From positions 62,001 through 126,000 of the forward strand of contig JACKJV010000007.1 in NCBI GenBank assembly GCA_020637775.1: a stretch of DNA of 64,000 bases, given 5' to 3'. Position 1 is the stretch's first letter, and each line of letters starts with the position of its first letter. Made by a program: the position numbers and the translations under genes. Under the pieces are notes generated by a model that was not told the origin of the DNA, made no database searches, and was given only the letters and a program-made list of their open reading frames with translations. This document shows positions 32,655-40,897 of the stretch, piece after piece. This stretch comes from Brucellaceae bacterium. GTDB lineage: Bacteria; Pseudomonadota; Alphaproteobacteria; Rhizobiales; Rhizobiaceae.

Positions 32655-32683
32655 ATATAAGGGATTGATCGCGATCCGGTCAA
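32655..32683 (-). promoter_or_regulatory. leuL-leuA promoter
   Basis: Minus strand: TTGACC (complement of 32678-32683), 17 bases, TTATAT (complement of 32655-32660). The -10 box ends seven bases before the leuL ATG, which puts +1 at that ATG. Confidence 0.7.
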
Positions 32684-32766
32684 GACATGATGGCTTGCGG
32701 GTGTTTCCGGAACGCGCGATGCCCTATCTGGTAAGGATAGACATGACCCTGGGGAGGACCTGTTCC

Positions 32767-33408
32767 ATGCGTGTGGATATCGTTTCCGATGTGGTGTGCC
32801 CGTGGTGCGCGGTCGGTTACTACCAGCTTGCCGAAGCCGCCAGACAGACCGGCATGACCCTTGACGTCCACTGGCACCCGTTCCAGCTCAACCCGCATGT
32901 CGGTTCCGGGGGCGAAAACCTGCGCGATCACCTGGCTGAGAAATACGGAACGACGCCTTCGCAATCCAGGGCCGCGCGTGAAAAGATCACCGCGCTTGGC
33001 GCCGAGGTCGGCTTCACCTTCGACTTCACCGACGACACCCGGACGTGGAACACGTTCGACGCCCACCGCCTGATCGGCTGGGCCGAACTGTCCGGCCGCC
33101 AGCACGAAACTAAGCTGGCGCTTCTCAAGGCAAACTTCACGGACAATCGCAACGTTTCGGACCGTGAGGTACTGGTGGAGGTTGCGCAATCCGTCGGCCT
33201 CGACGGCGCCGAGTGCCGCACCATGCTGGACTCGGGCGCGTTTACCGGGGAATTGCAAGCCGCCATGGCGTTCTGGCGCTCACGCGGCATATCGGGCGTG
33301 CCCTCGATCATCTTCCTCGGCCGCCACCTTGTCACCGGTGCCCAGGGTGTCGATACCTACCGCGACATTCTTGGTCAGTTGGCGCAGATGGAATCCGGAT
33401 CAGCCTGA
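32767..33408 (+). CDS. DsbA-family oxidoreductase, FrnE type
   Basis: A 213-residue thioredoxin-fold protein of the FrnE/2-hydroxychromene isomerase-like DsbA group. The redox motif CPWC lies near the N-terminus (DVVCPWCAVGYYQ, residues 8-20), and the cis-proline region is SRGISGVPSIIF. There is no signal peptide from the ATG at 32767, which has a GGGAGGA site, so it is cytoplasmic. It is divergent from the leuL promoter. Its last nine bases overlap the end of the opposite gene. Confidence 0.9.
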   Translation: MRVDIVSDVVCPWCAVGYYQLAEAARQTGMTLDVHWHPFQLNPHVGSGGENLRDHLAEKYGTTPSQSRAAREKITALGAEVGFTFDFTDDTRTWNTFDAHRLIGWAELSGRQHETKLALLKANFTDNRNVSDREVLVEVAQSVGLDGAECRTMLDSGAFTGELQAAMAFWRSRGISGVPSIIFLGRHLVTGAQGVDTYRDILGQLAQMESGSA

Positions 33409-33777
33409 ACCCTGATCGTCGCCTCCCTCCCCGGCGGCAAGGTCGCGCATGTCGGCGGCCCCGCGCCGGGCGGCTTGCGCCACGTCGTCGAACAGATGCG
33501 CGATTTCTTCGAACACCGAGCGGTCGCTTTCCTGGAAGCCGACGCTGTCCAGCTCGCCAAGCAGGTCGAGCAGGGAAAGGATGCCCGCCACCTGGTTGCG
33601 GGCATCGTTGAGGCGGGCGCGGCGCTGGCGCATGCGCTCCATGGCGTTGAACGAGGACAGCGCCTCGATGAGCCGCTCGCGGCAGGCGCAATCCAGGTCC
33701 ACGCCGGAAAGCACCGCCGTCAGCCGGTTGGCAAGATCATCGCGCACGGGTGCGCCGGGGCGCTCCGCCCCGCTCAC
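33400..33777 (-). CDS. uncharacterised last gene of the ubiTUV segment
   Basis: A 125-residue acidic, mostly helical protein not recognised from any named family. The GTG start at 33777 overlaps the ubiV stop (GTGA), so it is translationally coupled to ubiV. It has one CxC (DLDCACRERLIEAL, near residues 30-32) and a helix-rich centre (MRQRRARLNDARNQVAGILSLLDLLGELD), reminiscent of a four-helix or histidine-kinase dimerisation-like bundle. The position suggests a role in anaerobic quinone synthesis or nitrate respiration, but this is only context. Confidence 0.72.
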   Translation of the reverse strand: MSGAERPGAPVRDDLANRLTAVLSGVDLDCACRERLIEALSSFNAMERMRQRRARLNDARNQVAGILSLLDLLGELDSVGFQESDRSVFEEIAHLFDDVAQAARRGAADMRDLAAGEGGDDQGSG

Positions 33778-34700
33778 TGCAACGCCGCGCCGCCGGCATG
33801 CACCGGCACATAATGCCGGCCCGGCACCTTGTGGAAAAACCCGTTGGAAAACCGCACATCGCCGCACAGGCCATGCAGGCGCTCCATCGCATCGCCCGTG
33901 TCCCGCTTTCCGTCGGCAAGATCGCGGAAAACCGAGGCGACGGCCACCATGTCCACGTTCTGTGGCATGAGCCGCAGCGCCGAAATGCCCATGGCCATGA
34001 TGTCCGGCAGTTCGGCCGCCAGGCACATGTAGCTTTCCGATTGCGTCTGGATGCCGTTGATCCGCAGGAAGGCCTCGCCCGCCGCCGTCACCAGCGGCAT
34101 GCCGTCGGCATCGTCCTCGCAGACGAACTGGCAATTGTCCTTGTGCCTTCCATGGGCGCGGGCGTGGTAGCAACGCGCCGAGACGGCGAGCGGCGCGCGC
34201 CCGAACACCTGCAATTCCGTCGCGATGCCAAGCGCGTGCGGCGCATGTGCCGCCGCTTCCAGCGAAGGGCGCGGCAATTCATGCGGCAGGCAGACATGCG
34301 TCGCCCCCTGCCCGGCCATCCAGCCGATGGTGGCCTCGTTGGTGGCGTTCAGGAACGGGCCGATCCGGTGTGCCTGCTGCCCGCGTGCCGCCAGCCCGCT
34401 GACATTGTTGATCTCGACCTCGAAATCCTCCTGCGCGCAAAGCTGCACGGTCGCCTGGCGCTCGCGCGGCAGGATCACCTCGGCCAGCGTCGACAACACG
34501 ACACGCTTGCCGCCGCGCTGAAGCCGGTCGATCACGTCAGGCATCTCGGTTTCGAAGAAGGGCGCGCGCTTGGAGCAGATCACCTCGCCCAGATAGACGG
34601 TGCCCACGGGCGCCTCGTCGGCGATTCGGGCATAGAAGTCGCGCTTCCTGTCCGCCGGCCAGTGATAGGCAATGGGTCCGATCGTCAGTTCGGCTGCCAT
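33774..34700 (-). CDS. ubiV: ubiquinone biosynthesis protein UbiV
   Basis: Partner of UbiU in oxygen-independent ring hydroxylation of ubiquinone precursors; a U32-peptidase-family protein carrying a 4Fe-4S cluster. The 308-residue sequence keeps the four expected cysteines: one in GEVICSKRAPFFETE and three in ARCYHARAHGRHKDNCQFVCEDD. It starts on ATG four bases after the ubiU stop. The presence of UbiT-UbiU-UbiV right behind nitrate reductase genes fits the need for ubiquinone without oxygen. Confidence 0.93.
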   Translation of the reverse strand: MAAELTIGPIAYHWPADRKRDFYARIADEAPVGTVYLGEVICSKRAPFFETEMPDVIDRLQRGGKRVVLSTLAEVILPRERQATVQLCAQEDFEVEINNVSGLAARGQQAHRIGPFLNATNEATIGWMAGQGATHVCLPHELPRPSLEAAAHAPHALGIATELQVFGRAPLAVSARCYHARAHGRHKDNCQFVCEDDADGMPLVTAAGEAFLRINGIQTQSESYMCLAAELPDIMAMGISALRLMPQNVDMVAVASVFRDLADGKRDTGDAMERLHGLCGDVRFSNGFFHKVPGRHYVPVHAGGAALQ

Positions 34701-34704
34701 GGCC

Positions 34705-35703
34705 TCACCTCCACTTCTTGGTTTCGAATGCGCCCTGGGTCTGCTTCTGGCCCTCGGTCAGGGCCACGAGATCGGCGATATCGGCCGGCCGCCCCGCCAT
34801 CACATCGTCGATGGCCCTGCGGAAGGCCGAAACGACGCTGCGTACATAGCTCTTGGAGCGCTGCCGCCCCTCGATCTTGAAGGCGTGGACGCCGGCATGG
34901 ATGAGATCGGGCAGCATGCGCGCCAGGTTGAGGCTGACCGGCTCCTCGAACGCGTAATAGCCCTGCGCCCGGTGCGGCGCGGTGTAGCGTCCCTTGCAGA
35001 TGGTGGGATAACCGGCCATCTCCTCGGCCCCGAAGCGGTCGATCACGCTGCCCGACAGGCAACTCGAAACCGCCCCGCCTGGCTCCTTGCGGTAGTCGAC
35101 CTCGCTGGCCGGCGAGCAGACTCCGTCCAGGTTGGTCGATTGCCCGGTCACGTAGTTCGTCAGGCTGCACCGCCCCTCCACCATCAGCCCGTGATTGCCG
35201 AAGATGAAGGTCTCGATCTCGCAGGGGATGGCCGCGGCGATGGGCTTGATCTCGGCAACGGTGAGGATGCGCGGCAGCACCACGCGCTTCACGCCGAAAT
35301 GCTGGCAGTAGTAGCCGATTGCTTCCGGACTCGAAGCCGCTGCCTGCACCGAGAGATGCAGCCGCACGCCGGGATGGCGTTCGGCCACATACCGCGCCAC
35401 GCCCATGTCGGCCACGATCAGCGCATCGATGCCCAGCGCCACCGCCGTGTCGGCGGCCTCGCGCCACAAGTCGACCTTGCCGGCAGGCGGATAGGTGTTG
35501 AGCGTCAGCAGCACCCTGGCGCCACGCTCATGCGCATAGGCGATGGAGGCGCCCAGTTCCTCTTTCGTGAAATTCAGGCCGGGGAAGTTGCGCGCATTGG
35601 TGGCATTGCGGAATCCGCAATAGACGGCATCCGCGCCGGCATCGACAGCGCTTCGCAGGGCTGCCGGTGTTCCGGCAGGACAGATGAGTTCCGGACGGAT
35701 CAT
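34705..35703 (-). CDS. ubiU: ubiquinone biosynthesis protein UbiU
   Basis: The 332-residue U32-family partner of UbiV; the UbiU-UbiV heterodimer hydroxylates the ubiquinone ring without O2. It begins ELICPAGTPAALRSAVDAGADAVYCG, the family start, and the four cluster cysteines appear in GRCSLTNY, LDGVCSPA, AVSSCLSG and PTICKGRY. The ATG at 35703 overlaps the ubiT stop by one base (TGATG). Confidence 0.94.
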   Translation of the reverse strand: MIRPELICPAGTPAALRSAVDAGADAVYCGFRNATNARNFPGLNFTKEELGASIAYAHERGARVLLTLNTYPPAGKVDLWREAADTAVALGIDALIVADMGVARYVAERHPGVRLHLSVQAAASSPEAIGYYCQHFGVKRVVLPRILTVAEIKPIAAAIPCEIETFIFGNHGLMVEGRCSLTNYVTGQSTNLDGVCSPASEVDYRKEPGGAVSSCLSGSVIDRFGAEEMAGYPTICKGRYTAPHRAQGYYAFEEPVSLNLARMLPDLIHAGVHAFKIEGRQRSKSYVRSVVSAFRRAIDDVMAGRPADIADLVALTEGQKQTQGAFETKKWR

Positions 35704-36233
35704 CAAAGCGCCCTCCCCGTTGCCGCCGCGCCATGGCTGCGCCGCAGGAAGGCCAGCGCCATGCGCCCCGGCGGGCCGAACAGGTCGGCCGTATCGGCGG
35801 CGATCGAGCCCTCCACGTCGTCCAGCGCATTGCGCAGCGTCACCACCGCATCGGTATTGCCGAGGATCTCCAGGTCGCGCGAGAAGAAGGACGCATCGCC
35901 ATCCGCGCCGGCGTCGATCAGGTCGAACAGGGTGCGGAAGCGGCCCCGGATCAGCGCATCATGGGCGGGCAGGCTGTCGCGCGCGACCGTCCTGAATTGC
36001 GGCGCCTGCGGGTCGGGTGTCAGGTGCAGGGCAAAGGGCATTTCCACCGGATCGATGATGAAACTGGAGCGGACATGCGGTCCGAGGCGGTCGAAGATCG
36101 ACCGGTGCTTGACGGCCAGCCGGCGCACGGTGCGCATCAGCAGCGGGTCGAGCATCCGGCCAGCCACCGCATGCGCCAGGCCCGCGAACGGGCGATGGTC
36201 TCGGGGCGCGACGGCTCGGCTAGGCATATCCAT
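35703..36233 (-). CDS. ubiT: SCP2-domain ubiquinone accessory factor UbiT
   Basis: A 176-residue SCP2 sterol-binding-domain protein, counterpart of UbiJ used in anaerobic ubiquinone synthesis; it should bind the lipid intermediates. Residues 50-160 show the SCP2 pattern (SSFIIDPVEMPFALHLTP ... HDALIRGRFRTLFDLIDAGADGDASFFSRDLEILGNTDAVVTLRNALDD). A GAAAGGA site precedes the ATG. It is 70 bases after mog and overlaps ubiU by one base. Confidence 0.9.
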   Translation of the reverse strand: MDMPSRAVAPRDHRPFAGLAHAVAGRMLDPLLMRTVRRLAVKHRSIFDRLGPHVRSSFIIDPVEMPFALHLTPDPQAPQFRTVARDSLPAHDALIRGRFRTLFDLIDAGADGDASFFSRDLEILGNTDAVVTLRNALDDVEGSIAADTADLFGPPGRMALAFLRRSHGAAATGRAL

Positions 36234-36273
36234 TCGGTCAGTCCTTTCATTGCAAGGCAGGAAAGGCAGCGAA

Positions 36274-36292
36274 CCGGCCCTGCCAGGGCCGG
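36274..36292 (-). repeat. intra-operon hairpin between mog and ubiT
   Basis: An 8-bp inverted repeat (CCGGCCCT / AGGGCCGG, three-base loop) lies in the 70-base gap. The minus-strand flank is not U-rich, so it is more likely an RNA-processing or stabilising stem than a full terminator. Confidence 0.4.
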
Positions 36293-36303
36293 ACCGTGCC
36301 AGG

Positions 36304-36825
36304 TCATTGTCCGGGCCTGAACGCCTCCACGACGGCCCGGTCCGTCTCGATGCGCCCCGCGCCGATCAGGTCGAGGCAATAGGGTATGGCGGGAAACACG
36401 GCATCAAGGCAGGTGCGGATGGAGGCGGGCTTGCCCGGCAGGTTGACGATCAGCGTCGTGCCGCGCACGCCTGCCGTCTGGCGCGACAGGATGGCCGTCG
36501 GCACCTCTTCCAGGCTCTTCTTGCGCATCAGTTCGCCAAAGCCCGGCAATTCCTTTTCGATGACATCCGCCATGGCTTCCGGCGTTTCGTCGCGCGGTGA
36601 TGGGCCGGTGCCCCCGGTCGTCAGCACCAGGTCGGCCCGGTCGGTGGAACACAGCGCCAGCAGCGCCGAGGCGACGGAGTCGCGCCCATCCGGGATGATC
36701 CGGATCGCGAAATCGAAGGGCGAAACGATGGCCGACTTCAGCCAGGCCTCGATGGCCGGACCGCCCTTGTCTTCGTATTCGCCGCGGCTGGCGCGGTCGG
36801 AAATCACGAGCGCGACAATGCGCAT
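36304..36825 (-). CDS. mog: molybdopterin adenylyltransferase
   Basis: A 173-residue MogA-type enzyme that adenylates molybdopterin before molybdenum insertion. The N-terminus IVALVISDRASRGEYEDKGGPAIEAWL is typical of Mog rather than MoaB, and the substrate loops are LVLTTGGTGPSPRDETPEA and NLPGKPASI. It lies four bases after moaA. It serves the molybdenum cofactor of NarG encoded upstream. Confidence 0.92.
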   Translation of the reverse strand: MRIVALVISDRASRGEYEDKGGPAIEAWLKSAIVSPFDFAIRIIPDGRDSVASALLALCSTDRADLVLTTGGTGPSPRDETPEAMADVIEKELPGFGELMRKKSLEEVPTAILSRQTAGVRGTTLIVNLPGKPASIRTCLDAVFPAIPYCLDLIGAGRIETDRAVVEAFRPGQ

Positions 36826-36829
36826 GGGT

Positions 36830-37846
36830 TCATCCTCCTAGATGGGACATGGGCCGCGAGAGCCCGCCGGAAACCGTGCCGTCATAGCCGAAATCATGGC
36901 CCCAGGGCTTGGCGGCAACAGCGCCCAGAATGGCCTGTTCCAGCCGCTCCGGCCCTTCGCCGGAGCGCAGCGCCGTGCGCAGATCCACTGCCCCGTCATC
37001 GCCCATGCAGGGGAAAAGCTGGCCGGTGCAGCTCACCCGCATGCGATTGCAGGCGGCGCAGAAATTGCAGGAAAGCGGCGCGATGAAGCCGATCAGCCCG
37101 CCGGTTTCGCGAACCCGCATGTAGCGCGCAGGCCCGCCGGTCTTTTTCGCCACCGGATCGAGCGTGTAGCGCGCCTTCAGCCAGGCTTCGGCCTCGCCGA
37201 GCGGAAGGTGGTTTTCGCCATAGCTTTCGAGTGCCCCGCCCAGCGGCATCGCCTCGATGAAGGTCAGATCCATGCCCCGGCCGTGGGCATGGGCGATGAG
37301 GTCCATGGCGTCGCGTTCGAAGCGACCTTTCTGGACAACGGCATTCAGCTTGACCGACAGGCCTTCGGCCAGCGCCGCGTCGATGCCCGCCAGCACCTTG
37401 TTCACGTCGCCCCAGCGGGTCACCGCCCGGTAGCCTTCCGGGTCCAGCGTGTCCAGCGAGACATTGACGCGCCGCACGCCGGTTTCCTTCAGGCCCGCGG
37501 CATGGCGGGCCAGCAGCGTGCCATTCGTGGTCAGCGTCACTTCATCCAGGTCGCCTGCATCCAGATGCGGCTTCAACTGCGCAAACAGCGTCATGATGTT
37601 CTTGCGCACCAGCGGCTCGCCGCCCGTCAGGCGCAGCTTGCGGATACCCAGCCGCATGAAGCATTCCGCCACCCGGTAGGTCTCTTCCAGGCTGAGAACG
37701 TCCTTGCGCGGCAGAAAGGTCATGTGCTCCGACATGCAATAGGTGCAGCGCAGGTCGCAGCGATCCGTCACCGACAGCCGCAGATAGGTAATGGCGCGGC
37801 CGAATGTGTCAGTCAGTTTCGCCGGGCTTTGCCGGTTGGTCTTCAC
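36830..37846 (-). CDS. moaA: GTP 3',8-cyclase
   Basis: Radical-SAM enzyme of the first step of molybdenum cofactor synthesis. The N-terminal cluster motif CDLRCTYCM follows YLRLSVTDR, and the C-terminal cluster cysteines are in CNFCAACNRMRVSCTGQLFPC. The 338-residue protein ends in the conserved double glycine (SHLGG). A GTG at 37846 is taken as start because an AAAGGAA site stands seven bases before it and the N-terminus then has the usual length. It is 13 bases after the carbonic anhydrase gene. No molybdenum-cofactor riboswitch was seen. Confidence 0.93.
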   Translation of the reverse strand: MKTNRQSPAKLTDTFGRAITYLRLSVTDRCDLRCTYCMSEHMTFLPRKDVLSLEETYRVAECFMRLGIRKLRLTGGEPLVRKNIMTLFAQLKPHLDAGDLDEVTLTTNGTLLARHAAGLKETGVRRVNVSLDTLDPEGYRAVTRWGDVNKVLAGIDAALAEGLSVKLNAVVQKGRFERDAMDLIAHAHGRGMDLTFIEAMPLGGALESYGENHLPLGEAEAWLKARYTLDPVAKKTGGPARYMRVRETGGLIGFIAPLSCNFCAACNRMRVSCTGQLFPCMGDDGAVDLRTALRSGEGPERLEQAILGAVAAKPWGHDFGYDGTVSGGLSRPMSHLGG

Positions 37847-37859
37847 CGTCCTGTTCCTT

Positions 37860-38510
37860 TCACGCCTGCCGGGCATGATCGCCCTTGCAACCGCCATCCG
37901 CGCACCGGGCGCCCGCACCGGCCTTGGCACGGCCGCAGGACAGGTCGCGCAGAAGTCCGTCATTGAGCCCGTAGACCCAGCCGTGAATGGCCAGCTTGCG
38001 CCCGCGCGCCCAGGCCGACTGGATGATCGGCGTGCGCGCCAGGCTTTCCACCTGCGCCTGGATCGACAGCTCGCACAGCCGGTTGAGCCGGGCTTCGGCG
38101 TCTTCGCCCTCGCCGCCCTCCAGGCCATGCAGGTCCGCCACGTCCCGTATCGGCTGCAGCCAATGGTCGATGATTCCGTGCCGCCGGCCGTCCATGGCGG
38201 CGCGCACGCCCCCGCAGCCATAGTGACCGCACACGATGATGTGCCTGACCTCCAGGCTCTCCACCGCGAATTCCAGCACGGAAAGCAGGTTCAGGTCGCC
38301 GCGATGGACGAGATTGGCCACATTGCGGTGAACGAACACCTCGCCCGGCTCCAGCCCGGTGATGACATTGGCCGGAACGCGGCTGTCGGAACAGCCGATC
38401 CAGAGATAATCCGGCTTCTGGAGTTTCGACAGCCGGTCGAAATAGCCCGGATCGTCACGCTTGCGGCCTTCCGCCCATTGCCGGTTGTGGTCGAGCAGGT
38501 CTGTGATCAT
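37860..38510 (-). CDS. beta-carbonic anhydrase
   Basis: A 216-residue zinc enzyme interconverting CO2 and bicarbonate. Zinc ligands and the Asp-Arg pair are visible in WIGCSDSRVPANVI (near 37-50) and in IVCGHYGCGGV (near 92-102). The C-terminus has an unusual Cys-rich tail (SCGRAKAGAGARCADGGC). It lies inside the nar operon, 18 bases after the isomerase and 13 before moaA, which is not a standard place for this gene; it may supply or remove bicarbonate when nitrate respiration produces CO2. Confidence 0.93.
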   Translation of the reverse strand: MITDLLDHNRQWAEGRKRDDPGYFDRLSKLQKPDYLWIGCSDSRVPANVITGLEPGEVFVHRNVANLVHRGDLNLLSVLEFAVESLEVRHIIVCGHYGCGGVRAAMDGRRHGIIDHWLQPIRDVADLHGLEGGEGEDAEARLNRLCELSIQAQVESLARTPIIQSAWARGRKLAIHGWVYGLNDGLLRDLSCGRAKAGAGARCADGGCKGDHARQA

Positions 38511-38528
38511 GGCACGCGCCCCACGCCC

Positions 38529-39446
38529 TTACTGGACCAGCGGAGATGTGGCGCCATCCATGTCGATGCCCGTGATCTTCGCCCGGCCGGCCAGGATCGA
38601 GACATATTGCGCGACGGCGCGGGCAAAGGCCTGTGCCTCCAGCCAGTCCGCGATGCGAACCTTCACGGCTTCGAAGGGAAGCTGCCGGGCCTCTACCGCC
38701 CGGTCGAGGGCGATGACATGGAAGCCGAAGCGCGTGGCGACCGGCGCGCGGGTGATTTCGCCCGGCATCATCTGCGCCAGCGCCGCCTCGAATTCCGGCA
38801 CGGTGGAACCGGGCGAGAGCTGGCCGAGATTGCCCCCCTGGGCGGCCGATGAACAGGCGGAAACCGCCTTGGCCGCCTCGGAGAATCCCCGCGGCTCCGT
38901 CTGCAACGCGTTACAGAGGGCCTGCGCTTCAAGCCGTGCCGCCTCGCGCCGTTCCGGATCGCTTTCCGGCGCGGCAACGAGGATGTGCCGGGCCTCGTAA
39001 AGCGGCGCGCTGGTGAAGCGTTCCCGGTTGATCTCGTAGAAGCGGCGGCACTCGCCGTCGTTCGCCGCCGGCACGGCGACCTCGCGTTCGGTCAGCGCGC
39101 GTATGGCTGCGTCCTCGAATGTCTCGGTCTGGCCATTCCCGGTCCTGAGATCACAGAGCATGTCCAGCCGCCGCGCTTCGTTGAGCAGGAGCTGGCGCAC
39201 GACCAGCGCATGAGCGGCTGCGCGCAGCGCCTCGCCCGGATTGTCGGCGGGATGATTCTGGGCCTCGTGCAGGATGGCCTCCTCGGGAATTGCCACGCCG
39301 TCGACGGAGATCGCCTTCATCACCGGCAGCGGCTTGGGCGGGACAGACGTGTCGGGCTCCTTGTAGGTGGTGTAGCCCTGTCCGTCCGGAGCCGGGCCGA
39401 CAGGCGCGCCGCCGGCAAGGCTGGGATTGCGATAGACGGTTGCCAT
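38529..39446 (-). CDS. parvulin-type peptidyl-prolyl isomerase of the nar operon
   Basis: A 305-residue protein with an N-terminal chaperone-like helical part (about 60-130) and a PpiC/parvulin domain (EARHILVAAPESDP ... GGNLGQLSPGSTVPEFEAALAQMMPGEITRAPVATRFGFHVIALD). No signal peptide is present, so it acts in the cytoplasm, like NifM. It starts five bases after narI. Parvulins at this site recur in nar operons of several proteobacteria, suggesting help in folding NarG or NarH. Confidence 0.9.
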   Translation of the reverse strand: MATVYRNPSLAGGAPVGPAPDGQGYTTYKEPDTSVPPKPLPVMKAISVDGVAIPEEAILHEAQNHPADNPGEALRAAAHALVVRQLLLNEARRLDMLCDLRTGNGQTETFEDAAIRALTEREVAVPAANDGECRRFYEINRERFTSAPLYEARHILVAAPESDPERREAARLEAQALCNALQTEPRGFSEAAKAVSACSSAAQGGNLGQLSPGSTVPEFEAALAQMMPGEITRAPVATRFGFHVIALDRAVEARQLPFEAVKVRIADWLEAQAFARAVAQYVSILAGRAKITGIDMDGATSPLVQ

Positions 39447-39451
39447 GGTGC

Positions 39452-40174
39452 TTACTCCCCGGCCGGAAGCCGCACTGGCGCGGCGCGGCGGTTGCGCTCA
39501 CGCACCACCTGGTAGCCGGGCCGCCAGAAATAGCGCACCGGCACCGACAGCATGTGAACGAGACGGGTGAAGGGAAACAGCAGCAGGATCGTCAGCCCCA
39601 GCACGAGATGCGCCTTGAAGATGATCGACGCATGCGCGACATGTGACGCCGCATCGCCCTGGAAGGTGAAGATGCCCTGTGCCCAGGCCATGAAGCGGAC
39701 CATTTCCTCGCCATCCAGATGCTGCATGGAAATCGGGATGGTCGCCAGGCCGAGCGCAAGCTGCACCCAGAGCAGGATGATGATCAGCGTGTCGCTGGTG
39801 CTGGAATTGGCCCGCACGCGCGGATCGAAAAGGCGCCGGTGAACGAGCAGGCTCGCGCCGATGATCGCCATGACACCGGCAATGCCGCCCGCCACGATGG
39901 CCAGCACCTGCTTGGCGCCGTGGCTGATGCCGAGCGCATCGAAGATGGCGATGGGCGTCAGCAGGCCGATGAGATGGCCGAAGAAGATGACGATCACGCC
40001 GACATGGAACAGCACCGAGCCCCAGACAAGCTGCTTGCGGCGCAGAAGCTGCGACGAGCCGGACCGCCAGCTATACTGGTCACGGTCATAGCGCAGGATC
40101 GAGCCGAGGATCAGCACGACGAGCGCGACATAGGGATAGATCCCGAAGAGAAGCGTGTTGAAAAAGCCGGACAT
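39452..40174 (-). CDS. narI: respiratory nitrate reductase gamma subunit
   Basis: Diheme cytochrome b that anchors NarGH in the membrane and oxidises quinol. The 240-residue protein has five hydrophobic segments. Recognisable NarI blocks are YDRDQYSWRSGSSQLL (early) and FKAHLVLGLTILLLFPFTRLVHMLSVPVRYFWRPGYQVVR (end), with heme-ligand histidines in helices 2 and 5. It follows narJ by 12 bases. Confidence 0.96.
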   Translation of the reverse strand: MSGFFNTLLFGIYPYVALVVLILGSILRYDRDQYSWRSGSSQLLRRKQLVWGSVLFHVGVIVIFFGHLIGLLTPIAIFDALGISHGAKQVLAIVAGGIAGVMAIIGASLLVHRRLFDPRVRANSSTSDTLIIILLWVQLALGLATIPISMQHLDGEEMVRFMAWAQGIFTFQGDAASHVAHASIIFKAHLVLGLTILLLFPFTRLVHMLSVPVRYFWRPGYQVVRERNRRAAPVRLPAGE

Positions 40175-40186
40175 CCTGGCCTCCGC

Positions 40187-40897
40187 TCAGAAAGGGTTGG
40201 CCGGCGCGGCGTCCGGCTTGCGGGTGTGGGCGCGCATCTGGCGCTGCAGGCGGTCGGGTCCGCAGGCGTTTTCCCCGGCATTGCCGCCGAATGTTACCGC
40301 CTCCTCTTCCCAGACCCGGTCGAGCGCCTCGAGGTCGGCCGGATCGTCGTCCGGCGTCTCCATGAGTTCGCTGACCAGGCCGGCGTCAGGCTTTCCCGAC
40401 GCCATTTCCTCCAGCACGGCAAAGGCGTTGGCATAGACCGAGCCGCGTTTCTTCAGCCGCTCGCGCAGCGCGGCGACGATATGCGCCACCTGCCCCAGCA
40501 GGTCGGCGGCCTCCGCATGCGGCTTGATCGACAGGTATTCCAGGAACAGCGGCAGGTAATCCGGCAGTTCCCTGGCGCCGATCTCCAGCCCGTCCGCCTC
40601 GTACATGGCCATCAGGTCGACCATGGCCTGCCCGCGGTCACGGCTTTCGCCATGCACATGCTCGAAAAGATGCAGCGACAGCGTGCGCGTCCGGTCGAAC
40701 AGGTAGACATAGCGCTCCTGGGCCTCGAACAGGTCGAGCGCGGCGATGTCTCCGGCCAGCATTTCCAGAAGCATCTTCTGGGTCTGGCTGATCGCTTCCA
40801 GGCCGGCAATGGCCTGCCGGATTTCCGGCAGGGCCTCGTGCATCGTCTCGTCCGGATAGGCGAGCAGGATCGAGAGAACCTTCAGCGTTGCGTTCAT
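40187..40897 (-). CDS. narJ: nitrate reductase assembly chaperone
   Basis: System-specific chaperone that holds apo-NarGH during cofactor insertion; it is not part of the final enzyme. The 236-residue protein is helical and carries the TorD/NarJ-family blocks LLAYPDETM, RYVYLFDRTRTLSLHLFEHVHGESRDRGQAM and LPDYLPLFLEYL. The ATG at 40897 overlaps the narH stop by one base (TGATG). Confidence 0.95.
   Translation of the reverse strand: MNATLKVLSILLAYPDETMHEALPEIRQAIAGLEAISQTQKMLLEMLAGDIAALDLFEAQERYVYLFDRTRTLSLHLFEHVHGESRDRGQAMVDLMAMYEADGLEIGARELPDYLPLFLEYLSIKPHAEAADLLGQVAHIVAALRERLKKRGSVYANAFAVLEEMASGKPDAGLVSELMETPDDDPADLEALDRVWEEEAVTFGGNAGENACGPDRLQRQMRAHTRKPDAAPANPF

Noticed and set aside
36274-36292. 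A terminator separating nar-moa from ubiTUV
   Set aside because: The stem has no U-tract on the minus strand, so full termination is unlikely.
36241-37900. A molybdenum-cofactor riboswitch before moaA or mog
   Set aside because: Gaps there are 4-18 bases, too small for the riboswitch; the 70-base gap before ubiT holds only one small stem.
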